A stretch of 64,000 nt of DNA from Lutimonas vermicola (GTDB lineage Bacteria > Bacteroidota > Bacteroidia > Flavobacteriales > Flavobacteriaceae), in NCBI RefSeq assembly GCF_038433205.1, contig NZ_JBCDNA010000003.1, positions 806,001 through 870,000 of the forward strand, read 5' to 3'. Below the pieces are notes generated by a model. It was not told the DNA's origin. It saw only the letters and a program-made list of their open reading frames with translations, and searched no databases. Shown piece by piece: positions 32,482 to 40,842 of this stretch. Each line of letters begins with the position of its first letter. Position 1 is the first letter of the stretch. The position numbers and the translations under genes were made by a program.

Positions 32482-33540
32482 TTAATTCAGACTTTGATAT
32501 TTATCAACAAAATTCTGAAGTAATACCGGTAAAGCCATCTGCTTCAAATCTTCCCATGCAACAGGGTTTTTAAATCGCCCTTTAGGTTTAATGATCCAAA
32601 AAGAAGCATAAAGTGTTTGATGCGTTAATTTATGCAAAATCGGGAATTCATTATACTTTTTGATTGAATAGGTTCCTTCAATCATCAGGTCCCTGTGAAT
32701 AAAATGCTCGAGCTCAGTTTCATCTTCAAGAATTTGTTCTGTTTCATAAAGTGGAAATTCAAACAGGTTCATCCAAATATCTTTTTGATGCCGCTGTTTT
32801 AGAATTGTCGATTCACCATTGTCGTCAACCACCAGATAGTTGAAATATCGTTTTTTGACTGTTAGTTTTTTAAGCTTTACAGGGAGTTTGTCGATGGTTC
32901 TTTTTTGCAGTGCATAGCATGAATCATTAAAGATACATGAGTCGCATTTGGGGTTTTTTGGTGTACAGACCAGGGCTCCGAATTCCATAAGTGCCTGATT
33001 GTAGGTGCCCGGATCTTCGGTATGCAATAATTTTTGGGCCAAAAGTTTGAACTCTTTAATACCTTTTGACTCGTTGATTGGCGTGCTGATTCCAAAAACC
33101 CTTGACAACACCCGATAGACATTTCCATCTACTACTGCATGGGGCTGATCAAAAGCGATGGAGGCTATCGCCGAGGCAGTGTAATCTCCTACACCTTTTA
33201 ATGAGATAAGTTCAGCATAAGTTTCAGGAAATTGACCCTGGTATTTATCGACAATAATTTTTGCGGTCGCGTGCAGGTTTCTGGCCCTGGAATAATAACC
33301 AAGTCCCTGCCATAATTTCAGAATATGCTTTTCATCGGCTTTGGCAAGGGCAAAAATATCAATAAATTCATTTACAAATTTCTCATAGTATGAGGTGCCT
33401 TGCGCTATTCGCGTCTGTTGTAAAATGATTTCAGACAACCAGATCAGATATGGATTCTTAGAGCTTCTCCAGGGTAAATCACGTTGATTGATTAAATACC
33501 ACATTATTAATGCGTTAGAAAATTTAGAATTTACCGTCAT
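32482..33540 (-). CDS. mutY: A/G-specific adenine glycosylase MutY
   Basis: A 352-residue DNA repair enzyme. The helix-hairpin-helix motif LKGVGDYTASAIASIAF is present with the catalytic Asp in AVVDGNVYRVLSR. The early catalytic Glu is in LSEIILQQTR, and the 4Fe-4S cluster loop has the cysteines of CTPKNPKCDSCIFNDSC. A C-terminal NUDIX-like domain recognises 8-oxoG. It removes adenine mispaired with 8-oxoguanine. The ATG at 33540 is chosen over 33555 because it directly precedes the conserved N-terminus. It heads the mutY-ssb-gldE-gldD block. Confidence 0.96.
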   Translation of the reverse strand: MTVNSKFSNALIMWYLINQRDLPWRSSKNPYLIWLSEIILQQTRIAQGTSYYEKFVNEFIDIFALAKADEKHILKLWQGLGYYSRARNLHATAKIIVDKYQGQFPETYAELISLKGVGDYTASAIASIAFDQPHAVVDGNVYRVLSRVFGISTPINESKGIKEFKLLAQKLLHTEDPGTYNQALMEFGALVCTPKNPKCDSCIFNDSCYALQKRTIDKLPVKLKKLTVKKRYFNYLVVDDNGESTILKQRHQKDIWMNLFEFPLYETEQILEDETELEHFIHRDLMIEGTYSIKKYNEFPILHKLTHQTLYASFWIIKPKGRFKNPVAWEDLKQMALPVLLQNFVDKYQSLN

Positions 33541-33611
33541 TTTGCAATAGTACAATTTTTTTATCTAATTAAATTTTAATCATTTAGCTTTCCGAAATTG
33601 ATTTATTGTAT

Positions 33612-33619
33612 TATATTTG
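33612..33619 (+). promoter_or_regulatory. -7 promoter box of the HU gene (TATATTTG)
   Basis: An exact TAnnTTTG match 43 bases upstream of the HU start; TSS expected around 33626. Confidence 0.6.
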
Positions 33620-33661
33620 CCGACTCAAATAAGGAAATAAATAACGTATAAATAATTTAAA

Positions 33662-33952
33662 ATGACAAAAGCAGAGATCGTAGCTAACATTTCAGAAAAA
33701 TCTGGTATTGAAAAAGCTGATGTTTTAAGAGTGGTAGAGGATTTTATGGTAGAGGTGAAAGATTCGTTGAACCAAGGAAATAATGTTTATTTAAGAGGAT
33801 TTGGCAGCTTCATCGTTAAGGAAAGAGCTGAGAAAACTGGTAGAAATATTTCAAAAAATACGACAATAAAAATACCTGCACACAACATTCCTGCGTTCAA
33901 ACCTGCAAAAGTTTTTGTAGAGAGTGTTAAAAAAAGCGTTGCAGTAAAGTAA
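33662..33952 (+). CDS. HU/IHF-family DNA-binding protein
   Basis: A 96-residue nucleoid protein. It begins MTKAEIVANISEKSGIEKADVLRVVEDF. The arm region contains NVYLRGFGSFIVKERAEKTGRNISKNTTIKIPAHNIPAFKPAK, which carries the DNA-bending beta-arms with the conserved Pro. It dimerises and bends DNA. Length and sequence are normal. A clear -7 promoter box precedes it. It lies 25 bases before the gene for a tiny basic protein and upstream of RNase E/G, a conserved order in Bacteroidota. Confidence 0.96.
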   Translation: MTKAEIVANISEKSGIEKADVLRVVEDFMVEVKDSLNQGNNVYLRGFGSFIVKERAEKTGRNISKNTTIKIPAHNIPAFKPAKVFVESVKKSVAVK

Positions 33953-33977
33953 TAAAAATCTTATAATTCAGTTTATT

Positions 33978-34070
33978 ATGCCAAGTGGTAAAAAAAGAAA
34001 GCGCAGTAAAATTTCTACGCATAAGCGTAAGAAAAGAAGCAGACAAAATAGACACAAGAAGAAAAAATAA
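33978..34070 (+). CDS. 30-residue Lys/Arg-rich conserved protein
   Basis: The gene encodes 30 residues, MPSGKKRKRSKISTHKRKKR and then ten more, mostly Lys/Arg/His. Very similar mini-proteins (MPSGKKRKRHK...) occur at the same place before RNase E/G in many Bacteroidota. The extreme charge suggests RNA or ribosome binding, as in small ribosomal proteins. This is inference; no function is known to me. It is too short for normal gene callers. It lies between HU and a terminator hairpin. Confidence 0.85.
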   Translation: MPSGKKRKRSKISTHKRKKRSRQNRHKKKK

Positions 34071-34099
34071 CAAATAGGTGACCAATCACCTATTTGTTT
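34071..34099 (+). terminator. Terminator after the HU/mini-protein unit
   Basis: CAAATAGGTGA (34071-34081) and TCACCTATTTG (34086-34096) form an 11-bp perfect stem with a 4-base loop, followed by T-rich DNA. Confidence 0.92.
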
Positions 34100-34245
34100 T
34101 AATTTTTCAGTTTAGTAAGTTCATTGACATAAAATTTGCCTAGGCAAATACGGAGGTTATCTAGAATAACCAAAAACATTTATTAATCAATCTATTTGTA
34201 AATAGATCTGAAAGATCAATCAAATAGAACCAAAAATATAACAGA

Positions 34246-35784
34246 GTGAAAACAGAATTAATTATTAGATCGAATTCCTCTGATATAGATTTTGCCTTAT
34301 TAAAAGATGGAAAACTTGTTGAGTTACACAATGAAACTTTGGATAATAATTTCTCAGTAGGAGACATTTTTTTATCGAAAGTCAAAAAAACTTTATCGGG
34401 ACTAAATGCAGCATTTGTGAATGTTGGAAGTGATAAAGATGCTTTTTTGCACTATCACGATTTAGGACCTCAATTATCATCTTTAAAAAATTTCACACAA
34501 CAAGTTAGTTCAGGAAAAAGAAAGGATTACACCTTGAAGAATTTCCGGATTGAAAAAGATATTGATAAACACGGAAAAATAGATGACGCAATAAAGTCGG
34601 GTCAGGATATGCTTGTGCAGGTTGTTAAAGAACCAATTTCCACAAAAGGCCCCCGAATAAGTTCTGAACTATCTATTGCAGGAAGATATTTGGTGTTGGT
34701 TCCTTTTTCTGATCGTGTGTCAGTGTCCCAAAAAATCACAAATAATAAAGAAAAGGAGCGATTAAAAAGACTGGCTCAGAGTATTAAACCCAAAGGGTTT
34801 GGTGTTATTTTAAGAACAGTTGCTCAAGGAATAAAAGTAGCAGAATTAGACAGAGATCTGCAGTATTCCGTTCAGCGTTGGGTGAATATGTGCAAACAGA
34901 TTCCCAATGCAAAAGCTCCTCAAAAAGTATTATCCGAATTAAACAGAGCCTCTTCAATCTTAAGAGACGTTTTTGACGAATCATTTACGAGTATCATTAC
35001 AAACGATTTATCATTACATCAGGAGATTGTCGACTATTTGGAAAGAATTGCACCTGAGAAAAAATCTATTGCCAAGCACTATACATCGAGAGTGCCAATT
35101 TTTGATTATTACGGAATTGAGAAGCAGATAAAATCGGCATTTGGCCGAACTGTATCAATGCGAAAGGGAGCATATCTGGTTATTGAACATACTGAAGCTT
35201 TGCACGTAATTGATGTAAATTCAGGAAACAGATCCAATAAAGCCAATTCACAGGCAGACACGGCCCTCGAAGTTAATATGATAGCAGCTTCTGAAATTGC
35301 GAGACAACTTCAGCTGCGCGACATGGGTGGGATTATTGTCATAGATTTCATTGATATGCATTTGGCAGATCACAGAAAGAAATTATATGATCATCTTAGA
35401 AAAGAGATGAGCAGTTCACGTACCAAACACAAGGTATTGCCCCCAAGTAAATTCGGACTGGTTCAGATTACACGTCAGCGTGTGAGGCCGGAGAGAAATA
35501 TCAAAACTCAAGAGGATAATCCAAATAAAAATGGAGAAGTAGAGGCACCGATTATTTTGATTGAAAGGATTGAGACCCTATTGAAGAGAATCATGGAAGA
35601 AGACAGACCGGGAATTGCACTGCATGTGCATTCATTTGTCGCTTCCTATCTAACAAAAGGTTTGAATTCGATTCAAATGAAGTGGTTCCTTAAGTATAAA
35701 AAGTGGATCAAAATTGTTCCAAGAGATGCTTATCCTTACTTGAAGTATGAATTTGTCGATAAGAATGATAAAATAATAAGGTAA
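34246..35784 (+). CDS. rng: Ribonuclease E/G family protein
   Basis: A 512-residue endoribonuclease of RNase G type. The N-terminal S1 domain (about residues 38-110) includes VGDIFLSKVKKTLSGLNAAFVNVGSDKDAFLHYHDL. The RNase-H-like and DNase-I-like catalytic parts follow, with LVIEHTEALHVIDVNSG (catalytic Asp for Mg2+) and GGIIVIDFIDM (second Asp). The C-terminal zinc-link cysteine motif of E. coli RNase E is not evident. It processes rRNA and turns over mRNA. Start is GTG at 34246; no upstream ATG fits. A terminator follows at 35796. Confidence 0.95.
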   Translation: MKTELIIRSNSSDIDFALLKDGKLVELHNETLDNNFSVGDIFLSKVKKTLSGLNAAFVNVGSDKDAFLHYHDLGPQLSSLKNFTQQVSSGKRKDYTLKNFRIEKDIDKHGKIDDAIKSGQDMLVQVVKEPISTKGPRISSELSIAGRYLVLVPFSDRVSVSQKITNNKEKERLKRLAQSIKPKGFGVILRTVAQGIKVAELDRDLQYSVQRWVNMCKQIPNAKAPQKVLSELNRASSILRDVFDESFTSIITNDLSLHQEIVDYLERIAPEKKSIAKHYTSRVPIFDYYGIEKQIKSAFGRTVSMRKGAYLVIEHTEALHVIDVNSGNRSNKANSQADTALEVNMIAASEIARQLQLRDMGGIIVIDFIDMHLADHRKKLYDHLRKEMSSSRTKHKVLPPSKFGLVQITRQRVRPERNIKTQEDNPNKNGEVEAPIILIERIETLLKRIMEEDRPGIALHVHSFVASYLTKGLNSIQMKWFLKYKKWIKIVPRDAYPYLKYEFVDKNDKIIR

Positions 35785-35795
35785 TTATATATCAT

Positions 35796-35826
35796 AAAGC
35801 CCCGCTTGAGCGGGGCTTTTTTTTTG
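35796..35826. terminator. Bidirectional terminator, rng / secreted lamin-tail protein
   Basis: AAAGCCCCGC and GCGGGGCTTT form a GC-rich perfect stem around TTGA, followed by T9. It lies between two convergent genes. Confidence 0.95.
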
Positions 35827-35829
35827 GCT

Positions 35830-38800
35830 TTAGGGGAGTATTTTACTAATAATTGTTCGCGAGTTCTGCAGTTTGGCGCGCAATATATAAACAGACCTTT
35901 TGGGAAAGCCTGACCAACTGATCTCAATAAATCTCTTTTGAATGTTCAGGTCTTTTAATTTCCTGCCATTGAGATCAAAAATTTCCAGGCGCCTGATCAA
36001 GTCTTTATTGTTTGTGCTTACCGACAAGTTATTATCGTGAAGCTGCCATATGATCTTTGATTCTTGGGGTGTATGCCCCAAATCATCCAATCTTTGTTCG
36101 TCAAACCTCAATTCAAAGCGGTCACTGAAATTTTTTACTTCTTTTAGTTCAAATACATAGGGCGCAAGCTTTAAATTTTGACTTCGTTTTAACAACTTAT
36201 CGTATAAAAAAATATCAGTATCCGGTGACCAGCTGGTCAAGGGGTCAAGGCTTATTTGTAAAGAAGTGTTTTCGGGAATTCTACTTTCAAACCCCAGCAG
36301 AATTTTTTCATTTCCCTGAAAAGGAGGTAAGCCCTGAATTGCCAGTTTATAACCTTTAATAACCGAATAAAAGCTAAGATAATTTTTAGAACCCAGGCGG
36401 GGTCCATCGTAACGTTGGTCAAATTCAAAGGTAGCACCGTCAACAAAGCCAATCAGCAACTGACTAAAAGCACCTTTGTCATTTGAAATATTTAACCAGA
36501 TCTTGTTTTCCTGTTTCTTTTTTTTCGAATTTACCGGTTTGAAAAAGTTGTCATTTCCGGCCCTGGTTCGCATGGAATTATTAAATATAAGATGGCCTTC
36601 TTTCAGGACTTCTGCAAAAAAACCCTGGCAACTGCTGATAAACTGTGTAGGTTCCTTTCCGTTTTGACTTGCTTTAACGCCGCCCGTTCCAATTGTGTAT
36701 ATCGCATAATCATCTGCCGTATAGCTCTGGTCACCCAAAGAACCATCTGTGACAGCCGAGGTATGATGTGTCCAGAAATACAAAGTACCACCTGTCAAAG
36801 CTCTATTAGAAGGGTGGTTGAGGAGTAGTTCCCCGTCTATGGCAGATGGATAAGGATTGCCAATGAAATTCCAGTGATGTTGTTGAGGCATGGATTCAGC
36901 TTGCAACGATAAAGGTACTTCGATAGATCCATTATTTGGATCTCCGCTAAAAACAACCTCCTGAGTGCTTTTAAAAGGGGTGGCATTGGGCGCCATGGAA
37001 GTATAACCCCTCCCAACTTGCATGACCCCCGAAACGGCCACCCATGAATCATTGTTATCATCAAGACCATCGAGATCACGGTCTTCAAAGTTTGATGCAG
37101 AGAATATATAAAAGGAATTTTTTGGAGATTCATTGAATACGGTTTCCAAATATGCATTTTCAACCGGGCTCGACCAATATGTATAGTCAAATGGTTTGAG
37201 ATCCATAGCTGTTTTATGTACCTGTATTAAACCGTTATTTTTAATATTTCCTTTATCACTCTTCATGATAAGCGACCCTTCGTGCTTGATTTCCAAAACA
37301 CCTTCTACGGTTAAATCATTTTCGATATTGACATAGTCGGAAGGGTCAACAGATAAGGTAGCTGTCTTTAAGATTTGCAGGGAACAGGCCTCCAGGTCGC
37401 CATTTAGATCAGTGAAATAATCGCTGTCAATGATAGCATTTCTATACTGGTCCGGCTGGCCGTTTGTCCATGAGCCTTCTCTCCAAGTTGTTGGCCCCAG
37501 AGCATGAATTCCGATTCTTTTATTGACGCCGTCTGATGCCGTATCTACTTCTGGATATGGATAAACGAGCCATTCTAAAGTTTCAAAACCTGTATTTGGA
37601 GATGCCGCCTTACATCCGTATTGTCTAACCATACTGAGGTTGCTCCCCCAGTTACCTTCCCTGCCAATAATGTCGATCCTGTCGGCCCAGCAAGATTCCT
37701 CCCCTGAAGTTGAGATAACCAAGATGTCATCGCCCGTAAAGCTGCAGACTGAAGTTTTGATCTCGTTTCCGTCAAGGGCATATTGAGGGCTTGTGACATT
37801 CAGTGTTGGGCAAAATTTGATCGAAGCTCCGGCTTTTATAGACGGAATGAGTTTCTTTCTGCTCGGTTTTATTCCAATGGGATGAAAGCTGTCCTCGTTT
37901 CGAAATAAAGCAAGATAATAGGTGTTTTCGTCAATAGTCTGATCACTGATATTGGTTAGTTCTATCCATTTATTATTCCCTGCACCTTCATAGTATTGAG
38001 AGATCAATAAGGGATGTGTTACCGGTGCCGTACCCTCGGCTTGTATGACAAAGGCAAAAGGATTTTCTGAAGCGTCACTATTGTGGATTTCAACTTTGGC
38101 CGTATGAATTATTGATTGAACAGGCCTATAAGAAACATTGAATTCAAGGCTGTCGTTAGGCGGGATATTAACGGGGGCTAAATAATCAGTTGAGAAATGC
38201 AGGGCGTCTGTACCGGAGATTTTAATATTGTTCACATCGAGTCCCTTGTTCCCGGAGTTTTTAATGGTGAAATAACGATAGATAATCGTATCCTTTGCAA
38301 TGGGAAAGGCCCCAAAATAGGTGTTGTTTTTTTTGGTAGAGGCCGTACTTCTGTCTAAAATAGGCTCCCCAAGCCCGTATAGCTCTATTTCCGGAAGGTC
38401 TTCTTTGCAATAACTTGAATGAAAGCCCAGGTCATTTGTCACTTCTGGTCCATAGCTATCCCATTCACTTAAGTCAAATTCATTATTGGGGCTTTTGACA
38501 TAACTTTTTCGCCTGAGCGTCAGATCTTTTCCAAAATTGATGGAATCCCCGATAACTCCGATCAGATCAATGATTTTTTCATCTTTGTATAAAGCAATTT
38601 TGTCATCGCCATTGAAGTTCATCACCGAACTGTTGGTACTAAGATCAGCGGGTATGTTCAGCGTTTCCTGATCATCTTCAATAACAAATACAGACCAGGG
38701 TTCAAGCATTCCCGACAACCTGAGTGTTGCAGAATACTCGAGATTACTTCCGGTATATTTTACGAGTTGATAGGAATCAAGGTCAAGCATTGAATCACTT

Positions 38801-39447
38801 GGGTTGTAAATCTCAATATAGTTGTTCCTATGGGATCTGGAAGAACTCCCTTCCAAATATTCGGAAATCATCAGATCGGCACAATAATGAAGGGGTTCAC
38901 CCGAAAGCTGAATATTGTCAAGCCCCGCTATATCGGATCCATTTTGCTTGACGCTGATTCGGAGTTTAACGGTAGAAATAGAGTTAGATATGCCTATCTG
39001 GATCTTTGTCCAGGCATCCGTTGAGAAATTATCTTCCCCTTCTATAAAAAAAACTTCAGGTTGCATCACCCCGTCGAGCCAAAGCTGATACTTCATATCA
39101 TCGCCATTGTCATAGCCCTGGACCTGAACATCAAACGACAAAATAACCTTTCTGAAATCGGCGATATTGATTGTAGAGAATTCAATATGTTCAAAACCTG
39201 AAGAGCCGCAATTTCCATTGAGGTCTTGTATCCCCCAGAATAAATCTCCTTCACTGGGCATGATATCCCCAAGGGAAGCATGGTAATTCCATGTATCGTC
39301 CTCTATAGTGCACAGTGGAGTGGACAAATTTTCTATAGGCCAGTTATCACCCGATTTTTCAAATCCATGTTTAGAGATAAGGGCAGATTGGGCGAATGTC
39401 TGAATAAGATAGAGTAGGAGATAAAGGCATAAATAGTACTTCAGCAT
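35830..39447 (-). CDS. Large secreted protein with lamin-tail domains and T9SS type A sorting domain
   Basis: 1205 residues. A signal peptide (MLKYYLCLYLLLYLIQTFAQ) is followed by a beta-sandwich-like domain. A lamin-tail domain follows (DLMISEYLEGSSSRSHRNNYIEIYNPSDSMLDL, about residues 190-300). Then comes a choice-of-anchor-type Ig-like domain (IKNSGNKGLDVNNIKISG) and a second lamin-tail domain (LLISQYYEGAGNNKWIELTN). The C-terminus has the type IX secretion sorting pattern (RRLEIFDLNGRKLKDLNI ... SVYILRAKLQNSRTIISKIL). It is predicted to cross the outer membrane by T9SS and remain on the surface or be released. The biological role is unknown. The ATG at 39447, not 39492, gives the clean signal peptide. 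Divergent to recX. Confidence 0.9.
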   Translation of the reverse strand: MLKYYLCLYLLLYLIQTFAQSALISKHGFEKSGDNWPIENLSTPLCTIEDDTWNYHASLGDIMPSEGDLFWGIQDLNGNCGSSGFEHIEFSTINIADFRKVILSFDVQVQGYDNGDDMKYQLWLDGVMQPEVFFIEGEDNFSTDAWTKIQIGISNSISTVKLRISVKQNGSDIAGLDNIQLSGEPLHYCADLMISEYLEGSSSRSHRNNYIEIYNPSDSMLDLDSYQLVKYTGSNLEYSATLRLSGMLEPWSVFVIEDDQETLNIPADLSTNSSVMNFNGDDKIALYKDEKIIDLIGVIGDSINFGKDLTLRRKSYVKSPNNEFDLSEWDSYGPEVTNDLGFHSSYCKEDLPEIELYGLGEPILDRSTASTKKNNTYFGAFPIAKDTIIYRYFTIKNSGNKGLDVNNIKISGTDALHFSTDYLAPVNIPPNDSLEFNVSYRPVQSIIHTAKVEIHNSDASENPFAFVIQAEGTAPVTHPLLISQYYEGAGNNKWIELTNISDQTIDENTYYLALFRNEDSFHPIGIKPSRKKLIPSIKAGASIKFCPTLNVTSPQYALDGNEIKTSVCSFTGDDILVISTSGEESCWADRIDIIGREGNWGSNLSMVRQYGCKAASPNTGFETLEWLVYPYPEVDTASDGVNKRIGIHALGPTTWREGSWTNGQPDQYRNAIIDSDYFTDLNGDLEACSLQILKTATLSVDPSDYVNIENDLTVEGVLEIKHEGSLIMKSDKGNIKNNGLIQVHKTAMDLKPFDYTYWSSPVENAYLETVFNESPKNSFYIFSASNFEDRDLDGLDDNNDSWVAVSGVMQVGRGYTSMAPNATPFKSTQEVVFSGDPNNGSIEVPLSLQAESMPQQHHWNFIGNPYPSAIDGELLLNHPSNRALTGGTLYFWTHHTSAVTDGSLGDQSYTADDYAIYTIGTGGVKASQNGKEPTQFISSCQGFFAEVLKEGHLIFNNSMRTRAGNDNFFKPVNSKKKKQENKIWLNISNDKGAFSQLLIGFVDGATFEFDQRYDGPRLGSKNYLSFYSVIKGYKLAIQGLPPFQGNEKILLGFESRIPENTSLQISLDPLTSWSPDTDIFLYDKLLKRSQNLKLAPYVFELKEVKNFSDRFELRFDEQRLDDLGHTPQESKIIWQLHDNNLSVSTNNKDLIRRLEIFDLNGRKLKDLNIQKRFIEISWSGFPKRSVYILRAKLQNSRTIISKILP

Positions 39448-39516
39448 GATAAAGCAGATTAATCTTGGAAAAATTAAGTGATGAGAGTACATTTGGGATG
39501 CTATTTATTTTATTGC

Positions 39517-40005
39517 ATGCAAGAAAAAAAGTTAACATATACTTTGGAGGAGGCAAAGAGATCACTTGAAAGATATTGTGTCTACCAGGATAGATGCCAT
39601 CAGGAAATTGAAAGAAAATTAAAAGAGATGAGAATGATCCCCGAGGCGCGTGAACTGATATTACTGCATTTAATGGAACACGATTTTTTGAATGAAGAAA
39701 GATTTGCCAGAAGCTTTGCCCGTGGTAAGTTCAGGATAAAACAGTGGGGCAGAAGGCGCATTGAAAGAGAATTGAAGCAACGCGATATATCGGCGTATAA
39801 TGTTAAGGCGGGCTTAAGTGAGATATCGCCTGAGGCATACGAGAAAACCTTTATGGAGGTCAGCAGAAAAAGGTTTAACGGCGTCCGTGAACCCGATCAG
39901 TACAAAAAAAGGAAAAAAGTGGCAGATTATCTTTTGAGAAAGGGATATGAGAGCCATAAAGTATATGAAGTACTAAAGTACCTGGAACGGGAAAATAATT
40001 CATGA
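39517..40005 (+). CDS. recX: Regulatory protein RecX
   Basis: A 162-residue RecX protein with the expected helical repeats: YTLEEAKRSLERYCVYQDRCHQEIERKLKE, HLMEHDFLNEERFARSFARGKFRIKQWGRRRIERELKQRDI, and YKKRKKVADYLLRKGYESHKVYEVLKY. It binds RecA filaments and limits their activity in the cytoplasm. The open frame extends up to 39478 (GTG), but homologues start at MQEKKLTYTLEEA, so the ATG at 39517 is preferred. recA is not in the window. The neighbouring T9SS protein gene is divergent with about 70 bases between starts. Confidence 0.93.
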   Translation: MQEKKLTYTLEEAKRSLERYCVYQDRCHQEIERKLKEMRMIPEARELILLHLMEHDFLNEERFARSFARGKFRIKQWGRRRIERELKQRDISAYNVKAGLSEISPEAYEKTFMEVSRKRFNGVREPDQYKKRKKVADYLLRKGYESHKVYEVLKYLERENNS

Positions 40006-40035
40006 ATCGAACCAAAAAACCCTGAATGTTTTTAG

Positions 40036-40043
40036 TATATTTG
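40036..40043 (+). promoter_or_regulatory. -7 promoter box of yqeY (TATATTTG)
   Basis: An exact TAnnTTTG match 20 bases before the yqeY ATG at 40064. The same promoter may also serve the tRNA-Arg located 11 bases after yqeY. Confidence 0.6.
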
Positions 40044-40063
40044 TTCCCCTAAATTTTTCGATT

Positions 40064-40510
40064 ATGAGTGTACAAAGTCAGGTAATGGAGCAGATGAAAG
40101 TAGCGATGAAGGCAAAAGATACAGTAGCCCTTGAATCATTGAGAGCATTGAAGTCAGCTTTTTTGTTGGCAAATACAAGCGGAGGTAATGTGGAACTCAC
40201 TGAAGACGACGAGATAAAAATCGTGCAAAAACTGGTAAAGCAAAGAAAAGACAGTGCAGCCATTTTCGAGGAGCAGAACAGAATGGATCTTGCAGAACCT
40301 GAAATTGCACAAGCCAAAGTTTTGGAACAATTCCTTCCAGCCCAAATGGGGGAAGAAGAATTGAAATCAGCCATTGGAGCAATCATTGCCCAAACCGGTG
40401 CAAGTTCAATGAAAGACATGGGAAAAGTAATGGGTATGGCTTCAAAGCAACTAGCAGGTAAAGCCGATGGCAAAGCCATTTCAATGGTTGTGAAAGAATT
40501 GTTGAGTTAA
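40064..40510 (+). CDS. GatB/YqeY domain-containing protein
   Basis: A 148-residue soluble protein made of one YqeY-type helical domain related to the C-terminal tRNA-binding domain of GatB: VMEQMKVAMKAKDTVALESLRALKSAF ... EIKIVQKLVKQRKDSAAIFEEQNR ... EQFLPAQMGEEELKSAI ... MKDMGKVMGMASKQLAGKADGKAI. It lacks the GatB catalytic domain. The precise role is unclear; association with tRNA is suspected. The tRNA-Arg gene follows 11 bases downstream, so the two are probably co-transcribed. Confidence 0.92.
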   Translation: MSVQSQVMEQMKVAMKAKDTVALESLRALKSAFLLANTSGGNVELTEDDEIKIVQKLVKQRKDSAAIFEEQNRMDLAEPEIAQAKVLEQFLPAQMGEEELKSAIGAIIAQTGASSMKDMGKVMGMASKQLAGKADGKAISMVVKELLS

Positions 40511-40521
40511 AATATTTATCT

Positions 40522-40595
40522 GGCCCCGTGGCGCAACTGAATAGCGCATCAGATTTCGGCTCTGAGGGTTACAGGTTTGAATCCTGTCGGGGTCA
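40522..40595 (+). tRNA. tRNA-Arg (anticodon TCG); insertion site of the island
   Basis: A 74-base cloverleaf. The acceptor stem is GGCCCCG/CGGGGTC (one G-U pair) with discriminator A. The D-stem is GCGC/GCGC. The anticodon stem TCAGA/TCTGA encloses TTTCGGC (anticodon TCG), and the T-arm is ACAGG-TTTGAAT-CCTGT. CCA is not encoded. Its last bases are repeated at 62664-62677, and an integrase gene starts 248 bases downstream. The tRNA stays intact after integration, as is usual. Confidence 0.95.
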
Positions 40596-40596
40596 C
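40583..40596. repeat. attL core, island left end
   Basis: CCTGTCGGGGTCAC, overlapping the T-arm and acceptor 3' end of tRNA-Arg(TCG). Identical to 62664-62677. Confidence 0.85.
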
Positions 40597-40617
40597 TACT
40601 TTAGTAGTATTTTGATC

Positions 40618-40653
40618 AAAACACCGTAAATTAAATGTTTATGGTGTTTTTTT
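40618..40653. terminator. Terminator hairpin just inside the island
   Basis: AAACACC-g-TAAA pairs with TTTA-t-GGTGTTT around TTAAATG, followed by T residues. It ends tRNA/yqeY transcription after integration. Confidence 0.75.
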
Positions 40654-40695
40654 ATGCATAAATGTATCAAAATTCACAATTTTTCTCATTCTAAA

Positions 40696-40739
40696 GGTGT
40701 CCAAATCGGGCGCATTATTTAAAACTTTTTATGGACACC
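40696..40739. repeat. Inverted repeat upstream of the integrase
   Basis: GGTGTCC (40696-40702) and GGACACC (40733-40739), 30 bases apart, lie between the att core and the integrase gene. They may be arm-type binding sites for the integrase or excisionase. This is inferred from position only. Confidence 0.4.
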
Positions 40740-40842
40740 AGAAATAATGTATCATTTGTGTGCAAATGTTTTACGCATCTTTTTATTGTCATTTATTTCG
40801 GGTAGTATAAGTATAGATTATTAATTTTTAAACAATTTTAGG

